Source: Edaphobacter aggregans (GTDB taxonomy: Bacteria > Acidobacteriota > Terriglobia > Terriglobales > Acidobacteriaceae). From it: a DNA stretch of 47,517 nt. The stretch covers positions 1 to 47,517 of the forward strand of contig DZDJ01000023.1 of assembly GCA_022736715.1 (NCBI GenBank). The letters are read 5' to 3'. The notes under the pieces were generated by a model that saw only the letters and a list, made by a program, of their open reading frames with translations, ran no database searches and had not been told where the DNA came from. This document shows, piece by piece, positions 18,676 to 27,381 of the stretch; position 1 is the first letter of the stretch, and the number at the start of each line of letters is the position of its first letter. The position numbers and the translations under genes are program-made.

Positions 18676-20058
18676 ATGACACATTCCGCACACTCCCTGG
18701 TCCAGCTTGAGACGGAGAAAAAGCCCTCCGCATTTGACGCGCACCATCCGCCAGACAACGACCTCATCAAGGACTGCGTGCACTGCGGCTTCTGCCTGTC
18801 CGCCTGCCCCACCTACGTGCTGTGGGGGGAGGAGATGGACTCGCCACGCGGACGCATCTACATGATGAAGAAGGCCGCCAGCGGCGAAGCAGCGCTCAAC
18901 CAGCGCTTTGCCGAGCACATGGACAACTGCCTTGGCTGCCTGGCCTGCATGACGGCCTGCCCCTCCGGCGTGCAGTATGAAAAGCTCATCGAGGCCACGC
19001 GCGCGCAGGTGGAGCGCCACGTGCCGCGTTCGCTGGCGGACTCGCTCTTCCGCCGCATTCTTTTTGAGACCTTTCCGCACGCAACCCGCATGCGCTGGCT
19101 CTCCCTGCCGCTGCTGGCCTATCAACGGACCGGGCTGCAATCGCTGGTGCGTGCCTCCGGCGTGCTCCGCCTGCTGCCGGCGCGGCTGCAGGCCATGGAA
19201 ACACTGCTGCCACAGGTTCCCACCAGCCTCTTCCGCAAGCTGCCGCAGCAGGTGGCGGCCACCGGCAAAAAGCGCCGCCGCGTCGGCATGCTCTCCGGCT
19301 GTGTGCAGCAGGTCTTCTTTTCTCACGTAAACGCAGCCACTGCGCGCGTATTGGCGGCGGAAGGCTGCGAGGTTGTCATTCCGCAGCAGCAGGAGTGCTG
19401 CGGCGCGCTGATGGTGCACACCGGCGTGGAAGAAGAGGCGCTGGCGCTGGCCCGCAAAATGATCGCCGCCTTTGAGGCCGCCAACGTGGACACCATCGTC
19501 ATCAACGCCGCCGGTTGCGGTTCCACCATGAAGCAGTACGGCCATCTGCTGCGCGACGATCCGGCATGGGCCACACGCGCCGCGGCCTTTTCCGCCAAAT
19601 GCAAGGACATCGCCGAGATTCTCTGCGAGCTGGAGCCCGTAGCGCCGCGCCATCCGCTGCCCCTGCGCGTGGCCTATCACGATGCCTGCCATCTGCAACA
19701 TGCACAGGGCGTGCAGCGCGAGCCACGGCAACTGCTGCGCGGCATTCCAGCAATGGAGGTTGCGGAGATTCCCGAATCCTCGCTCTGCTGCGGCTCGGCC
19801 GGCATTTACAACCTGATGAATCCCGAACCGGCCAACGAGCTGGGCGACCGCAAGGTGAAGAACCTGATGACGACCCAGGCCCAGGCCGTCATCTCCGCCA
19901 ATCCCGGCTGCCTGCTGCAAATCATGAGCGGCCTGCGGCGCAGCGGACATGCGGAGATGCCCGCCTTCCACATGGTGGAATTGCTGGACGCTTCCATCCG
20001 CGGACTGTCTGCGGATGAAATTCTGGCGCAGGGCAACGGGCGCACCGCCAGGCACTGA
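18676..20058 (+). CDS. glcF: glycolate oxidase iron-sulfur subunit GlcF
   Basis: GlcF is the iron-sulfur subunit that carries electrons from GlcDE to the quinone pool at the inner membrane. The 460-residue product has two 4Fe-4S motifs: CVHCGFCLSACP near residue 35 and CLGCLACMTACP near residue 85. Two cysteine-rich CCG domains follow (CCGALMVHTG and CCGSAGIYNL). I start at the ATG at 18676, immediately after the glcE stop, where family sequence begins. The frame is open about 105 bases further upstream but overlaps glcE. Confidence 0.9.
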   Translation: MTHSAHSLVQLETEKKPSAFDAHHPPDNDLIKDCVHCGFCLSACPTYVLWGEEMDSPRGRIYMMKKAASGEAALNQRFAEHMDNCLGCLACMTACPSGVQYEKLIEATRAQVERHVPRSLADSLFRRILFETFPHATRMRWLSLPLLAYQRTGLQSLVRASGVLRLLPARLQAMETLLPQVPTSLFRKLPQQVAATGKKRRRVGMLSGCVQQVFFSHVNAATARVLAAEGCEVVIPQQQECCGALMVHTGVEEEALALARKMIAAFEAANVDTIVINAAGCGSTMKQYGHLLRDDPAWATRAAAFSAKCKDIAEILCELEPVAPRHPLPLRVAYHDACHLQHAQGVQREPRQLLRGIPAMEVAEIPESSLCCGSAGIYNLMNPEPANELGDRKVKNLMTTQAQAVISANPGCLLQIMSGLRRSGHAEMPAFHMVELLDASIRGLSADEILAQGNGRTARH

Positions 20059-20075
20059 TTCGGAAGAGGACAACC

Positions 20076-20849
20076 ATGACCGCAGCGCCCCGCAAAGACC
20101 AGCTTCTGCAAGCGGCAGACATCCTGCTCGACGCGCGCCGCGCGCTGCAACCGATCGACGACCTGCCGGGGGACCTTCAACCTGCTTCGCTCGAAGAGGC
20201 TTATTTTGTGCAGAACCAGATGGCCATTGCCTTTGGCGCCATCGGCGGCTGGAAGGTCGGCGCGCCCAGCCCGGAGGCAACACCGCTCTTTGCTCCCTTG
20301 CCGCTCATCTGGATGGCGGAGACGGACAGCATTCTGGCTGGCCCGCGCCATCGCTTTCGCGGACTCGAAGGCGAGATTGCCTTCCACATCGGACATGCTT
20401 TGCCCCCGCGCGCCACTCCCTACACCCGCGAAGAAGTGACAGCCGCCATCGGCAGTTGCCATCCAGCCATTGAAGTGCTGGAGACCGCCATTGCCGATCC
20501 CATGAAGTGCGCCCGCTTCACCCAGGTGGCCGATCTGCAGATTCATGGCGGCTTCGTCTACGGCCCGGCAGTGGCCAACTGGCAGCAGCTCGACTTCGCG
20601 CAGGAATCCGTCGCCATCTCCGTCGACGGCATTGTCCGCGTGGAAGGCACCGGCTCCAACCCGGCAGGCACTGATCTGCTGCGGCTGCTCACCTGGCTGG
20701 CCAATGCAGGCGCAACACGCACCGGCGGCCTGAAGGCCGGTGACTGGATCACCACCGGCAGCTGGACCGGCTACACGCTGGCCTCCGCCGGATCGTCCGC
20801 GCAGGTGCGATTTGCCCGCGCTGGCAGCGTGGCGATGCGGTTTGCATGA
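20076..20849 (+). CDS. 2-keto-4-pentenoate hydratase / fumarylacetoacetate hydrolase family protein
   Basis: This 257-residue protein resembles MhpD-type hydratases and decarboxylases that handle 2-oxo-enoates with a divalent metal. Typical blocks are GWKVGAPSPEATPLFAPL near residue 57, the metal-binding GLEGEIAFHI near residue 92, and GSNPAGTDLLRLLTWLAN near residue 192. GAGGA lies just before the ATG. It sits 17 bases after glcF, so it is probably in the same operon. Why a hydratase accompanies glycolate/lactate oxidation is unclear; it may act on a related 2-oxoacid. A folded element and lutA follow. Confidence 0.8.
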   Translation: MTAAPRKDQLLQAADILLDARRALQPIDDLPGDLQPASLEEAYFVQNQMAIAFGAIGGWKVGAPSPEATPLFAPLPLIWMAETDSILAGPRHRFRGLEGEIAFHIGHALPPRATPYTREEVTAAIGSCHPAIEVLETAIADPMKCARFTQVADLQIHGGFVYGPAVANWQQLDFAQESVAISVDGIVRVEGTGSNPAGTDLLRLLTWLANAGATRTGGLKAGDWITTGSWTGYTLASAGSSAQVRFARAGSVAMRFA

Positions 20850-20942
20850 AATTTTTCAGCCAAAATTCCGGCTTGACTCCTTTGCCCTCAAAAGGGTTGC
20901 TTTTCGTGTACTTTATTGTTTACTGTGGCGCCTTCATTCCTT

Positions 20943-21063
20943 AAGGCAAAAGCAGAGTTACCGTGAGGTGTACGCTTTTTGAAGAGAGTGCGCGACCGCC
21001 CCCTGTTGGTCGCGTCGGCCCAAGATCCGCGGCTTCGTCTTACACTCTCTCTGCTTTTGCTTT
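20943..21063 (+). promoter_or_regulatory. folded 121-nt element upstream of lutABC
   Basis: Within the 311-base gap before lutA, three nested pairings are visible. P1 is AAGGCAAAAGCAGAG (20943-20957) with CTCTGCTTTTGCTTT (21049-21063), 15 pairs including one G-U. P2 is 20985-20990 with 21043-21048 (GAGTGs-type, 6 pairs, extendable by two at the cost of P1). P3 is CGCGACC (20991-20997) with GGTCGCG (21008-21014) around a 10-nt loop. The strand is assumed from the downstream operon; the dyads are equally present on the other strand. It could be a cis-regulatory RNA, a small RNA, or an attenuator. I do not recognise the class. Confidence 0.5.
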
Positions 21064-21110
21064 GGATGTTCAGTCCCACAGTGCGGCCGGGCCTTGTATT
21101 TCATTGGAGA

Positions 21111-21116
21111 TATAAT
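21111..21116 (+). promoter_or_regulatory. candidate -10 element for lutABC
   Basis: TATAAT is a perfect -10 match, 44 bases before the lutA start codon. No good -35 hexamer lies 16-18 bases upstream. If used, the transcript would start near 21123 with a leader of about 38 bases, leaving the folded element at 20943-21063 upstream of it. Confidence 0.35.
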
Positions 21117-21160
21117 TTCCATTTGACAGCATTGCAACCACCCGGCTTCCGGAGGCACGT

Positions 21161-21943
21161 CTGCGCATCTCACTCTTCATCGCTTGCTACAACGACACCC
21201 TGTTCCCGCAGACTGGCATCGCCGTCACCCAGGTGCTGGAACACCTGGGGCACACCGTTGTCTTTCCCGTGGCGCAAACCTGTTGCGGCCAGATGCACTA
21301 CAACACCGGTTACCACACCGAGGCCCTGCCGCTCGTCCAGCGGTTCGTCGACATCTTTGAGGACGCCGAGGTCGTCTGCGTCCCTTCAGCCTCCTGCGTC
21401 GCCATGATGCGCGAACACTATGAGCTGATGGCCTCCTCCACCGGCAACACCCGCCTGCTGGGGCGCGTGCGCGCTCTGCTGCCCCGCGTTTATGAGTTTT
21501 CTGAGCTGCTGACAAATTTCCTGAAGGTGGAAGACGTGGGCGCCTACTATCCGCACTCCGTCACCTATCATCCCTCCTGCCATTCGCTGCGCATGCTGCA
21601 TGTAGGCGACGCGCCGGTACGCCTGCTGAAGCAGGTGCGCGGTCTGCGCTACGTGGAGTTGCAGAATGCGCAGCAGTGCTGCGGTTTTGGCGGCACCTTC
21701 TCCGTAAAAAATGCGGAGGTCTCCGCCGCCATGCTGGCCGACAAGTCCCGCGAGGTGCTGAACACGCAGGCCGAGGTCTGCGCCGCGCTCGACAACTCCT
21801 GCCTGATGCAGATTTACGGCGGCCTGCACCGCCAACGCGCCGGCATCAGGACGCTGCACCTGGCAGAGATTCTGGCCAGCACCGAGGCCGGGACCGAGGT
21901 CTGCGCCGAAGCCGCCACTCCCAGAACCGGGGGTGCCGCATGA
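21161..21943 (+). CDS. lutA: L-lactate oxidation iron-sulfur protein LutA (LldE/YkgE), CTG start
   Basis: LutA is an iron-sulfur subunit of the LutABC complex that oxidises L-lactate to pyruvate. The 260-residue product has two CCG domains: QTCCGQMHYNTG near residue 42 and QQCCGFGGTFSVKN near residue 171. The family's usual N-terminus, RISLFIACYNDTLFPQTG, begins directly after a CTG at 21161. In this frame there is no ATG, GTG or TTG between the stop TAA at 21113 and this point. GGAGG at 21151-21155 lies five bases before the CTG. The next ordinary start, GTG at 21233, would cut off 24 conserved-looking residues. I therefore call CTG the start. Its stop overlaps the lutB ATG. Confidence 0.85.
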   Translation: MRISLFIACYNDTLFPQTGIAVTQVLEHLGHTVVFPVAQTCCGQMHYNTGYHTEALPLVQRFVDIFEDAEVVCVPSASCVAMMREHYELMASSTGNTRLLGRVRALLPRVYEFSELLTNFLKVEDVGAYYPHSVTYHPSCHSLRMLHVGDAPVRLLKQVRGLRYVELQNAQQCCGFGGTFSVKNAEVSAAMLADKSREVLNTQAEVCAALDNSCLMQIYGGLHRQRAGIRTLHLAEILASTEAGTEVCAEAATPRTGGAA

Positions 21944-23409
21944 GCATCCGCGTTGGCAAAACCGCAACCGCGCCCGCCTTCCCCGTCGCCGCGCATCAAT
22001 CGCTGGAAGACACCCAACTGCGCCGCAACGTGAAGCATGCCACGGACGTTATCCGCGCCAAACGTCAAAAGGTGGTGGACGAAATGCCGGACTGGCAACA
22101 GTTGCGCCAGGCCGGGCACGACATCAAGAACCACGCCCTGCGCCATCTGGATTATTACCTGCAGCAGTTTGAGCGGAACTGCGAGCGCGCCGGTGGCAAA
22201 GTGCACTGGGCACGCGACGCCGACGAAGCCAACGCCATCATCGTGGGCCTGGTGCGCCAGTATCAGGGTGAGGAGATCATCAAGGTCAAGACGATGACCT
22301 CCGATGAAATTGGCCTGAACCGCGCGCTGGAGGCCGAGCATATTCAGCCGCATGAGACCGACCTGGCCGACATGATCGTGCAACTTGGCGAGGACGAGCC
22401 CTCGCACATCGTGGTGCCTGCGCTGCACAAGAACCGCGCCGAGATCCGCGAGATCTTCCAGAAAAAGATGCAGTTGGAGCATCTCGGCAGTCAGCCCAAC
22501 GACCTGACCGATGCCGCCCGCACCTACCTGCGGGAGAAGTTTCTGCGCGTCAACATTGGTCTGAGCGGCGCCAACTTCGCCATTGCAGAGACCGGCTCGG
22601 TTTGCGTGGTGGAATCCGAAGGCAACGGCCGCATGTGCGTTTCGCTGCCGGATGTGCTGATTACACTGGTCGGCATTGAGAAGGTTATACCCACTTTTCA
22701 GGACCTCGAAGTCTTTCTGCAACTGCTTCCCCGCTCCGCCACCGGCGAGCGCATGAACCCCTACAACTCCATCTGGACCGGCACACACGCTGGCGATGGT
22801 CCGCGCGCCTTCCATGTAGTGCTGCTCGACAACGGCCGCACCAACCTGCTCGAAAATGCGCAGGAACGGGAGACGCTGGACTGCATCCGCTGCGGAGCCT
22901 GCCTGAATGCCTGCCCCGTTTACCGGGAAACCGGAGGCCACGCCTACGGCTCCATTTATTCCGGCCCCATCGGAGCCATTCTTTCGCCGCAGCTGCAATC
23001 GATGGAACACTCCCGTTCGCTGCCTTATGCTTCGTCGCTCTGCGGCGCATGCTATGAAGTATGCCCGGTCAAGATCAACATTCCTGAGCTGCTGATTCAC
23101 CTGCGTGGCCGCGTGGTGCGCGAAGACCAAAGTACGCTCACCGGCTCGTTGAATCCGGAAAACATCGCCATGAAGTTCGCCGCCAGCATCTTTCAGAACC
23201 ACCGGCGTTACGAAGCGGCGCAGCGCATGGCACGGCTGGCGCAGTCGCCCTTCACGCGTAAAGGCATGATCGGTTCACTGCCCGGAATGATGGGCGAATG
23301 GACCCGCTTCCGTGATCTGCGGCAGATTCCGCAGCACTCTTTCCGCGACTGGTGGCGCACCCGTGAACAACAAGGCCGCCAGAAGAAAGAGGGCCCAGCC
23401 CATGACTGA
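21940..23409 (+). CDS. lutB: L-lactate oxidation iron-sulfur protein LutB (LldF/YkgF)
   Basis: LutB is the central iron-sulfur subunit of the LutABC L-lactate dehydrogenase. The 489-residue product has the LUD domain in its first two thirds (for example IGLSGANFAIAETGSV and VLITLVGIEKVIPTFQDL), then two 4Fe-4S motifs, CIRCGACLNACP near residue 314 and CGACYEVCPVKIN near residue 368. The ATG at 21940 overlaps the lutA stop (ATGA), so translation is coupled. lutC starts inside its last codons. Confidence 0.92.
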   Translation: MSIRVGKTATAPAFPVAAHQSLEDTQLRRNVKHATDVIRAKRQKVVDEMPDWQQLRQAGHDIKNHALRHLDYYLQQFERNCERAGGKVHWARDADEANAIIVGLVRQYQGEEIIKVKTMTSDEIGLNRALEAEHIQPHETDLADMIVQLGEDEPSHIVVPALHKNRAEIREIFQKKMQLEHLGSQPNDLTDAARTYLREKFLRVNIGLSGANFAIAETGSVCVVESEGNGRMCVSLPDVLITLVGIEKVIPTFQDLEVFLQLLPRSATGERMNPYNSIWTGTHAGDGPRAFHVVLLDNGRTNLLENAQERETLDCIRCGACLNACPVYRETGGHAYGSIYSGPIGAILSPQLQSMEHSRSLPYASSLCGACYEVCPVKINIPELLIHLRGRVVREDQSTLTGSLNPENIAMKFAASIFQNHRRYEAAQRMARLAQSPFTRKGMIGSLPGMMGEWTRFRDLRQIPQHSFRDWWRTREQQGRQKKEGPAHD

Positions 23410-24055
23410 TTCTCTTGCCGCACGCGAAGCCATTCTGCAACGCATCCGCACTCGGCTCGGCAAGCCGGCAACCGACGCCGCCACCGAACATCAGGCCATC
23501 CAGCGGCTTTATGCCCGCGCCAGCACGCTCAGCGCAGAGGACAGGCTGCGTCTCTTTCTGGACCGGCTGGTGGACTACGACGCGCAGGTGGTCCGCACCA
23601 CATCGCAACAGATTGCCGGTGCCGTGGGCGAACTGCTGGCATCGCGCGACCAGCACGCAATGCTGGTTCCTGCGGAGATTCCCGCTGCGTGGCTGCCGCA
23701 GGGTGTGCGCATTCTTGTGGATGACCAGCTGGACTACGATGCCATGAATCAGGTCCCCACCGTGCTCACCGCCTGCACCGTTGGCATTGCCCGCACCGGC
23801 ACTATCCTCCTGCAACACGATGCGCCGGAGGGCCGCCGCGCGCTGACGCTGATTCCCGACTTTCATATCTGCGTAATATATGCCAGCCAGATTGTGGAGA
23901 CCGTGCCGGAAGGCATCGCGCGCATCAGCAAACGCAGCGAGCAGCCGATCACCTTCATCTCCGGCCCATCGGCTACGTCGGACATTGAGATGACGCGCAT
24001 CCGCGGCGTGCATGGCCCGCGCCATCTGGGCATCGTGATTGTGGAAGATCAATAG
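23402..24055 (+). CDS. lutC: lactate utilization protein LutC (LldG/YkgG)
   Basis: LutC is the third protein of the LutABC lactate-oxidation system. The 217-residue product is an LUD-domain protein with the blocks AREAILQRIRTRLGKP at the N-terminus, CTVGIARTGTILLQHDAPEGR, and LIPDFHICVIYASQIVETVPE. The ATG at 23402 overlaps lutB by eight bases. A 38-bp palindromic terminator follows 20 bases after the stop. Confidence 0.9.
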   Translation: MTDSLAAREAILQRIRTRLGKPATDAATEHQAIQRLYARASTLSAEDRLRLFLDRLVDYDAQVVRTTSQQIAGAVGELLASRDQHAMLVPAEIPAAWLPQGVRILVDDQLDYDAMNQVPTVLTACTVGIARTGTILLQHDAPEGRRALTLIPDFHICVIYASQIVETVPEGIARISKRSEQPITFISGPSATSDIEMTRIRGVHGPRHLGIVIVEDQ

Positions 24056-24075
24056 CCGCTTCGCACGACAAAATG

Positions 24076-24113
24076 ACAAAGGGCATGGAGACGGCCGTCT
24101 CCATGCCCTTTGT
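24076..24113. terminator. bidirectional terminator, 38-bp perfect palindrome
   Basis: ACAAAGGGCATGGAGACGG (24076-24094) is followed directly by its exact reverse complement (24095-24113). The stem of 19 pairs closes on a tiny loop in RNA. A-rich sequence on the left and T-rich sequence on the right of the GC core suit termination in both directions. It lies between the convergent lutC and RND pump genes. Confidence 0.85.
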
Positions 24114-24123
24114 ATATTGAGCT

Positions 24124-27100
24124 CTATGCTGCTTCGGGATTCTGCTTGTGCTTCGGCCCGGAAACCTTCTCCAGAACCGTCTTCACCAGCACATACAGCA
24201 CCGGGATGAACAACAGATTGAGGATGGTCGACACAAACATGCCGCCCACAATCGAAGTTCCCACCGAATGCCGCCCCAGCGCACCTGCACCCGTCGCAAA
24301 CACCAGTGGCAGAATGCCGAGGATGAAGGCGAAGGAGGTCATCAGAATCGGCCGCAGCCGCAGCTCGGCTGCCTCAATCGCAGCCTCGCGGACCGACCTG
24401 CCCTGCGCGCGCAACTGCTCTGCGAACTCCACAATCAGAATGGCGTTCTTTGCCGAAAGTCCGATCAGCATCACCAGACCAATCTGCACATACACGTCAT
24501 TCGACAGGCCCCGCAGCGAAATTGCCGACAGCGCACCCAGCACGGCCATGGGCACAGAAAGCAAAATGATGAATGGCAGCACAAAACTTTCATACTGTGC
24601 TGACAACGTCAGGTAGACCACCAGCAGGCCCAGGCCAAAGATAATCGCCGCCTTGCCGCCAGCTTCGATTTCCTCCAGCGCCAACCCGGACCACGAGTAC
24701 ATCATGCCCTGCATCATGTTCTGCCTGGCCACTTCCTCCATCGCCTGCATGCCCTGGCTGGAACTGTAGCCCGGTGCTTCCGCACCGATGATCTCTGCCG
24801 AACGGAAGAGGTTGTAGTGGTTGATCACCTGCGGCCCGGACGATTGTTCAATGGTGACAAAGTTGTCCAGCGGAATCATGTTTCCATCCGTCGACCGCAC
24901 ATAGTACTGCCGGATGTCCTGCGCCGTCTGCCGGAACTGCTTGTCCGCCTGTACATACACGCGGTACGAACGGTTGTTGAAAGTGAAGTCGTTCACATAT
25001 TCCGACCCCATAAAGACGCCCAGTGTGTCCGAGATCTGGCTGAACGGCACATTCATCGCCTTCGCCTTCACCCGGTCAATCTTCACCAGCAGTTCCGGAT
25101 CATTCGCCGTGTACTGCGTAAAGAGCGGGCCCAGTTCCTTGCGCCCGCGCGCCTTGGCAATCATCACGTGCGCAACGCGGTCCAGGTCAGCCAGCGTATT
25201 GCGGCCCTCATCCTGCAACTCAAACTGGAAACCGCCAAACGAACTGATGCCCTGAATGGCAGGCGGTTCAAACGGCTGAATGATGGCCCCCGGAACCTGG
25301 AACAACTGGCCACGCAACCGCGCAACGATATCGGCGGAAGAGTGCCCTTTGCCTTTACGTTCAGCAAATGGCTTCAGGCTGGCAAAGATCAAAGCAAAGT
25401 TCGGCGCATTGCCGCTGAAGCTGAACCCGCTCACGGCAAACGAGCCTTCAATGTCCTTGTCTTTGGCCAGCACCACCTGCGCTTCGTCGCAAATGTGCGT
25501 CGTGTAGTTGAGCGAAGCGCCCTGCGGCGACATCACCATCAGAATGACGTAGCCCTGGTCCTCCTGCGGAACAAACGACGTCGGCACGTGCCGGTACATG
25601 TACAGCGTTGCGCCCAGCCCGGCGAAAAAGATCACCAGCATCACATACCGCAACTGCAACACCACATGGATCAGGCTGGCGTAGCCCTTGTTCAGCGCCT
25701 TGATGCCTTTGTCCACTGCGCCCAGAAACCCGCCATGATGCACTTCCTTCTTGAGCAGCAGCGCCGCCAGTGCAGGAGAAAGCGTCAGTGCGTTGAATGC
25801 GGAAATCGCTATCGAGAACGCAATCGTCAGCGAGAACTGCTTGTACAGAATGCCGGTCGTGCCCGGAAAGAAGGACACCGGCACAAACACCGAGATCAGC
25901 ACCAGCGACGTTGCAATGACGGCGCTCGTCACCTCGCGCATACCGACCGACGCAGCCTCATACGAATCCGCCGTCTTGCCGTCGGAAATATGCCGCTGCA
26001 CGTTTTCGATCACCACAATGGCGTCGTCCACCACCAGGCCCGTTGCCAGCGTTATGCCAAACAGCGTCAGCGTGTTGATGGAGAAGCCGAATATCTTGAT
26101 GAAGGCAAATGTACCGAGCAGCGAGACCGGGATGGTGACCGCAGGAATGATCGTCGCGCGCCAGTCCTGCAGGAAGAAGAAGATCACCACGATCACGATG
26201 ACGATCGCCTCCGCCAGCGTATACAGCACTTCGCGGATCGAGTCGCCCACCACCGTTGTGGTGTCAAACGCCACTATATATTTCAGCCCCGGGGGGAACT
26301 GCCTGGAGAGCCGCGCCAGCTCCGCCTTGGCCTCCCGGTCCACATCCAGCGCATTGGCATTGCTCAGCTGCTGCACGCCAATACCAATGGCGTCAATGCC
26401 GCTGTATTTCAGGTTGGTGCCATAGGTCTCTGCGCCCAGTTGTGCGTAGCCAATGTCTCGCAGCCGGACAATGCCGTGCGGAGTGGTCTTGATCACAATG
26501 TTGTCAAACTGCTCCGGGTCAGTCAGCCGGCCAATCACACGGACAGGAATCTGGAAGTTCTGTGTCGGATCGCTTGGTGGCGCGCCAATCTGCCCGGCCG
26601 GCACTTCCACGTTCTGCTCCTGCAGCGCATTCACAACGTCCGTCGCTGTCAGTTGCCGTGCGGCCAGCTTTACCGGATTGATCCACAGGCGCATTGCAAA
26701 TTTGCGCTCGCCAAAGATCAGCACATCTCCCACGCCCGGAATCCGCTTCAGCGCGTCCTTGACGTACACGTCAATATAGTTACTGATGAACTGGTTGCTG
26801 TACCGGCCATCTGTCGTAAAGAAGCCAGCGGCAAACACAAAGTTCGAGTTTGCCTTGGTGATCGTGATGCCCGTGTTCTTCACCGCCTGCGGCAACCGGC
26901 CTTCAGCGGCATTCACACGGTTCTGCACGTCGACGGCGGCAATGTTCAGGTCATACCCCGTCTGGAAGGTGACCGTAATCGCGCTGGTGCCATCATTGCC
27001 GCTGGTGGAGGTGATGTAACGCATCCCCTCCACACCGTTGATCTCCTGCTCCAGCGGAATGGTAACGGCAGACTCCACCGTCTCCGCATTGGCGCCCACA

Positions 27101-27249
27101 TAGTTGCTGCTGACCGTCACCTGCGGTGGCGCCAGCTGCGGATACAGCGAGATGGGTAACGTTGGAATCACCACGGCGCCGGCAAGAATAATCAGCAGCG
27201 CGCAGACCGTGGCAAAGACTGGCCTTCGAATGAAAAAGTCGACAAACAA
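24124..27249 (-). CDS. RND multidrug efflux pump, HAE1 family (AcrB/MexB-like)
   Basis: This 1041-residue inner-membrane transporter is a proton-driven RND pump of the hydrophobe/amphiphile efflux type. The N-terminus FVDFFIRRPVFATVCALL is typical. The proton-relay Asp pair is in GLVVDDAIVVIENV near residue 405, and the partner Lys in GLSAKNAILIVEFA near residue 940. Length is normal. The start is a TTG at 27249 with AGGA about nine bases upstream. The adaptor gene lies 132 bases upstream on the same strand. No TolC-type outer-membrane gene or TetR regulator is adjacent. Substrates cannot be inferred. Confidence 0.93.
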   Translation of the reverse strand: MFVDFFIRRPVFATVCALLIILAGAVVIPTLPISLYPQLAPPQVTVSSNYVGANAETVESAVTIPLEQEINGVEGMRYITSTSGNDGTSAITVTFQTGYDLNIAAVDVQNRVNAAEGRLPQAVKNTGITITKANSNFVFAAGFFTTDGRYSNQFISNYIDVYVKDALKRIPGVGDVLIFGERKFAMRLWINPVKLAARQLTATDVVNALQEQNVEVPAGQIGAPPSDPTQNFQIPVRVIGRLTDPEQFDNIVIKTTPHGIVRLRDIGYAQLGAETYGTNLKYSGIDAIGIGVQQLSNANALDVDREAKAELARLSRQFPPGLKYIVAFDTTTVVGDSIREVLYTLAEAIVIVIVVIFFFLQDWRATIIPAVTIPVSLLGTFAFIKIFGFSINTLTLFGITLATGLVVDDAIVVIENVQRHISDGKTADSYEAASVGMREVTSAVIATSLVLISVFVPVSFFPGTTGILYKQFSLTIAFSIAISAFNALTLSPALAALLLKKEVHHGGFLGAVDKGIKALNKGYASLIHVVLQLRYVMLVIFFAGLGATLYMYRHVPTSFVPQEDQGYVILMVMSPQGASLNYTTHICDEAQVVLAKDKDIEGSFAVSGFSFSGNAPNFALIFASLKPFAERKGKGHSSADIVARLRGQLFQVPGAIIQPFEPPAIQGISSFGGFQFELQDEGRNTLADLDRVAHVMIAKARGRKELGPLFTQYTANDPELLVKIDRVKAKAMNVPFSQISDTLGVFMGSEYVNDFTFNNRSYRVYVQADKQFRQTAQDIRQYYVRSTDGNMIPLDNFVTIEQSSGPQVINHYNLFRSAEIIGAEAPGYSSSQGMQAMEEVARQNMMQGMMYSWSGLALEEIEAGGKAAIIFGLGLLVVYLTLSAQYESFVLPFIILLSVPMAVLGALSAISLRGLSNDVYVQIGLVMLIGLSAKNAILIVEFAEQLRAQGRSVREAAIEAAELRLRPILMTSFAFILGILPLVFATGAGALGRHSVGTSIVGGMFVSTILNLLFIPVLYVLVKTVLEKVSGPKHKQNPEAA

Positions 27250-27343
27250 GCAGTTTTATCCTTTCGCGGTTTCTGCAACCGCTGGTGGATACAACATTAA
27301 AATCGGTTTCCATGCAGCAGCACAGGTCTCTGCCTGGCACTTC

Positions 27344-27360
27344 GCGGCGGCCTGCGCCGC
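27344..27360 (-). promoter_or_regulatory. GC hairpin between efflux adaptor and pump genes
   Basis: GCGGCG (27344-27349) and CGCCGC (27355-27360) pair over six bases with a five-base loop, in the 132-base gap of the efflux operon. No T-run follows on the minus strand. It could slow or partly end transcription between adaptor and pump, or protect an mRNA end. Weak evidence. Confidence 0.3.
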
Positions 27361-27381
27361 ATGCAACAACTCAAAGGAAAA

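Noticed and set aside
18223-20283. Long open frame (686 codons) on the minus strand over glcEF and the hydratase gene
   Set aside because: It runs antisense to genes with clear domains, its translation shows no recognisable family, and long antisense frames are expected in high-GC coding DNA.
21814-23202. 462-codon minus-strand frame over lutB
   Set aside because: Antisense to the iron-sulfur motifs of lutB; no family features; codon-bias artefact.
24817-27159. 780-codon plus-strand frame opposite the RND pump
   Set aside because: The minus-strand pump has all functional motifs; the opposite translation is rich in His and Arg, as for antisense artefacts.
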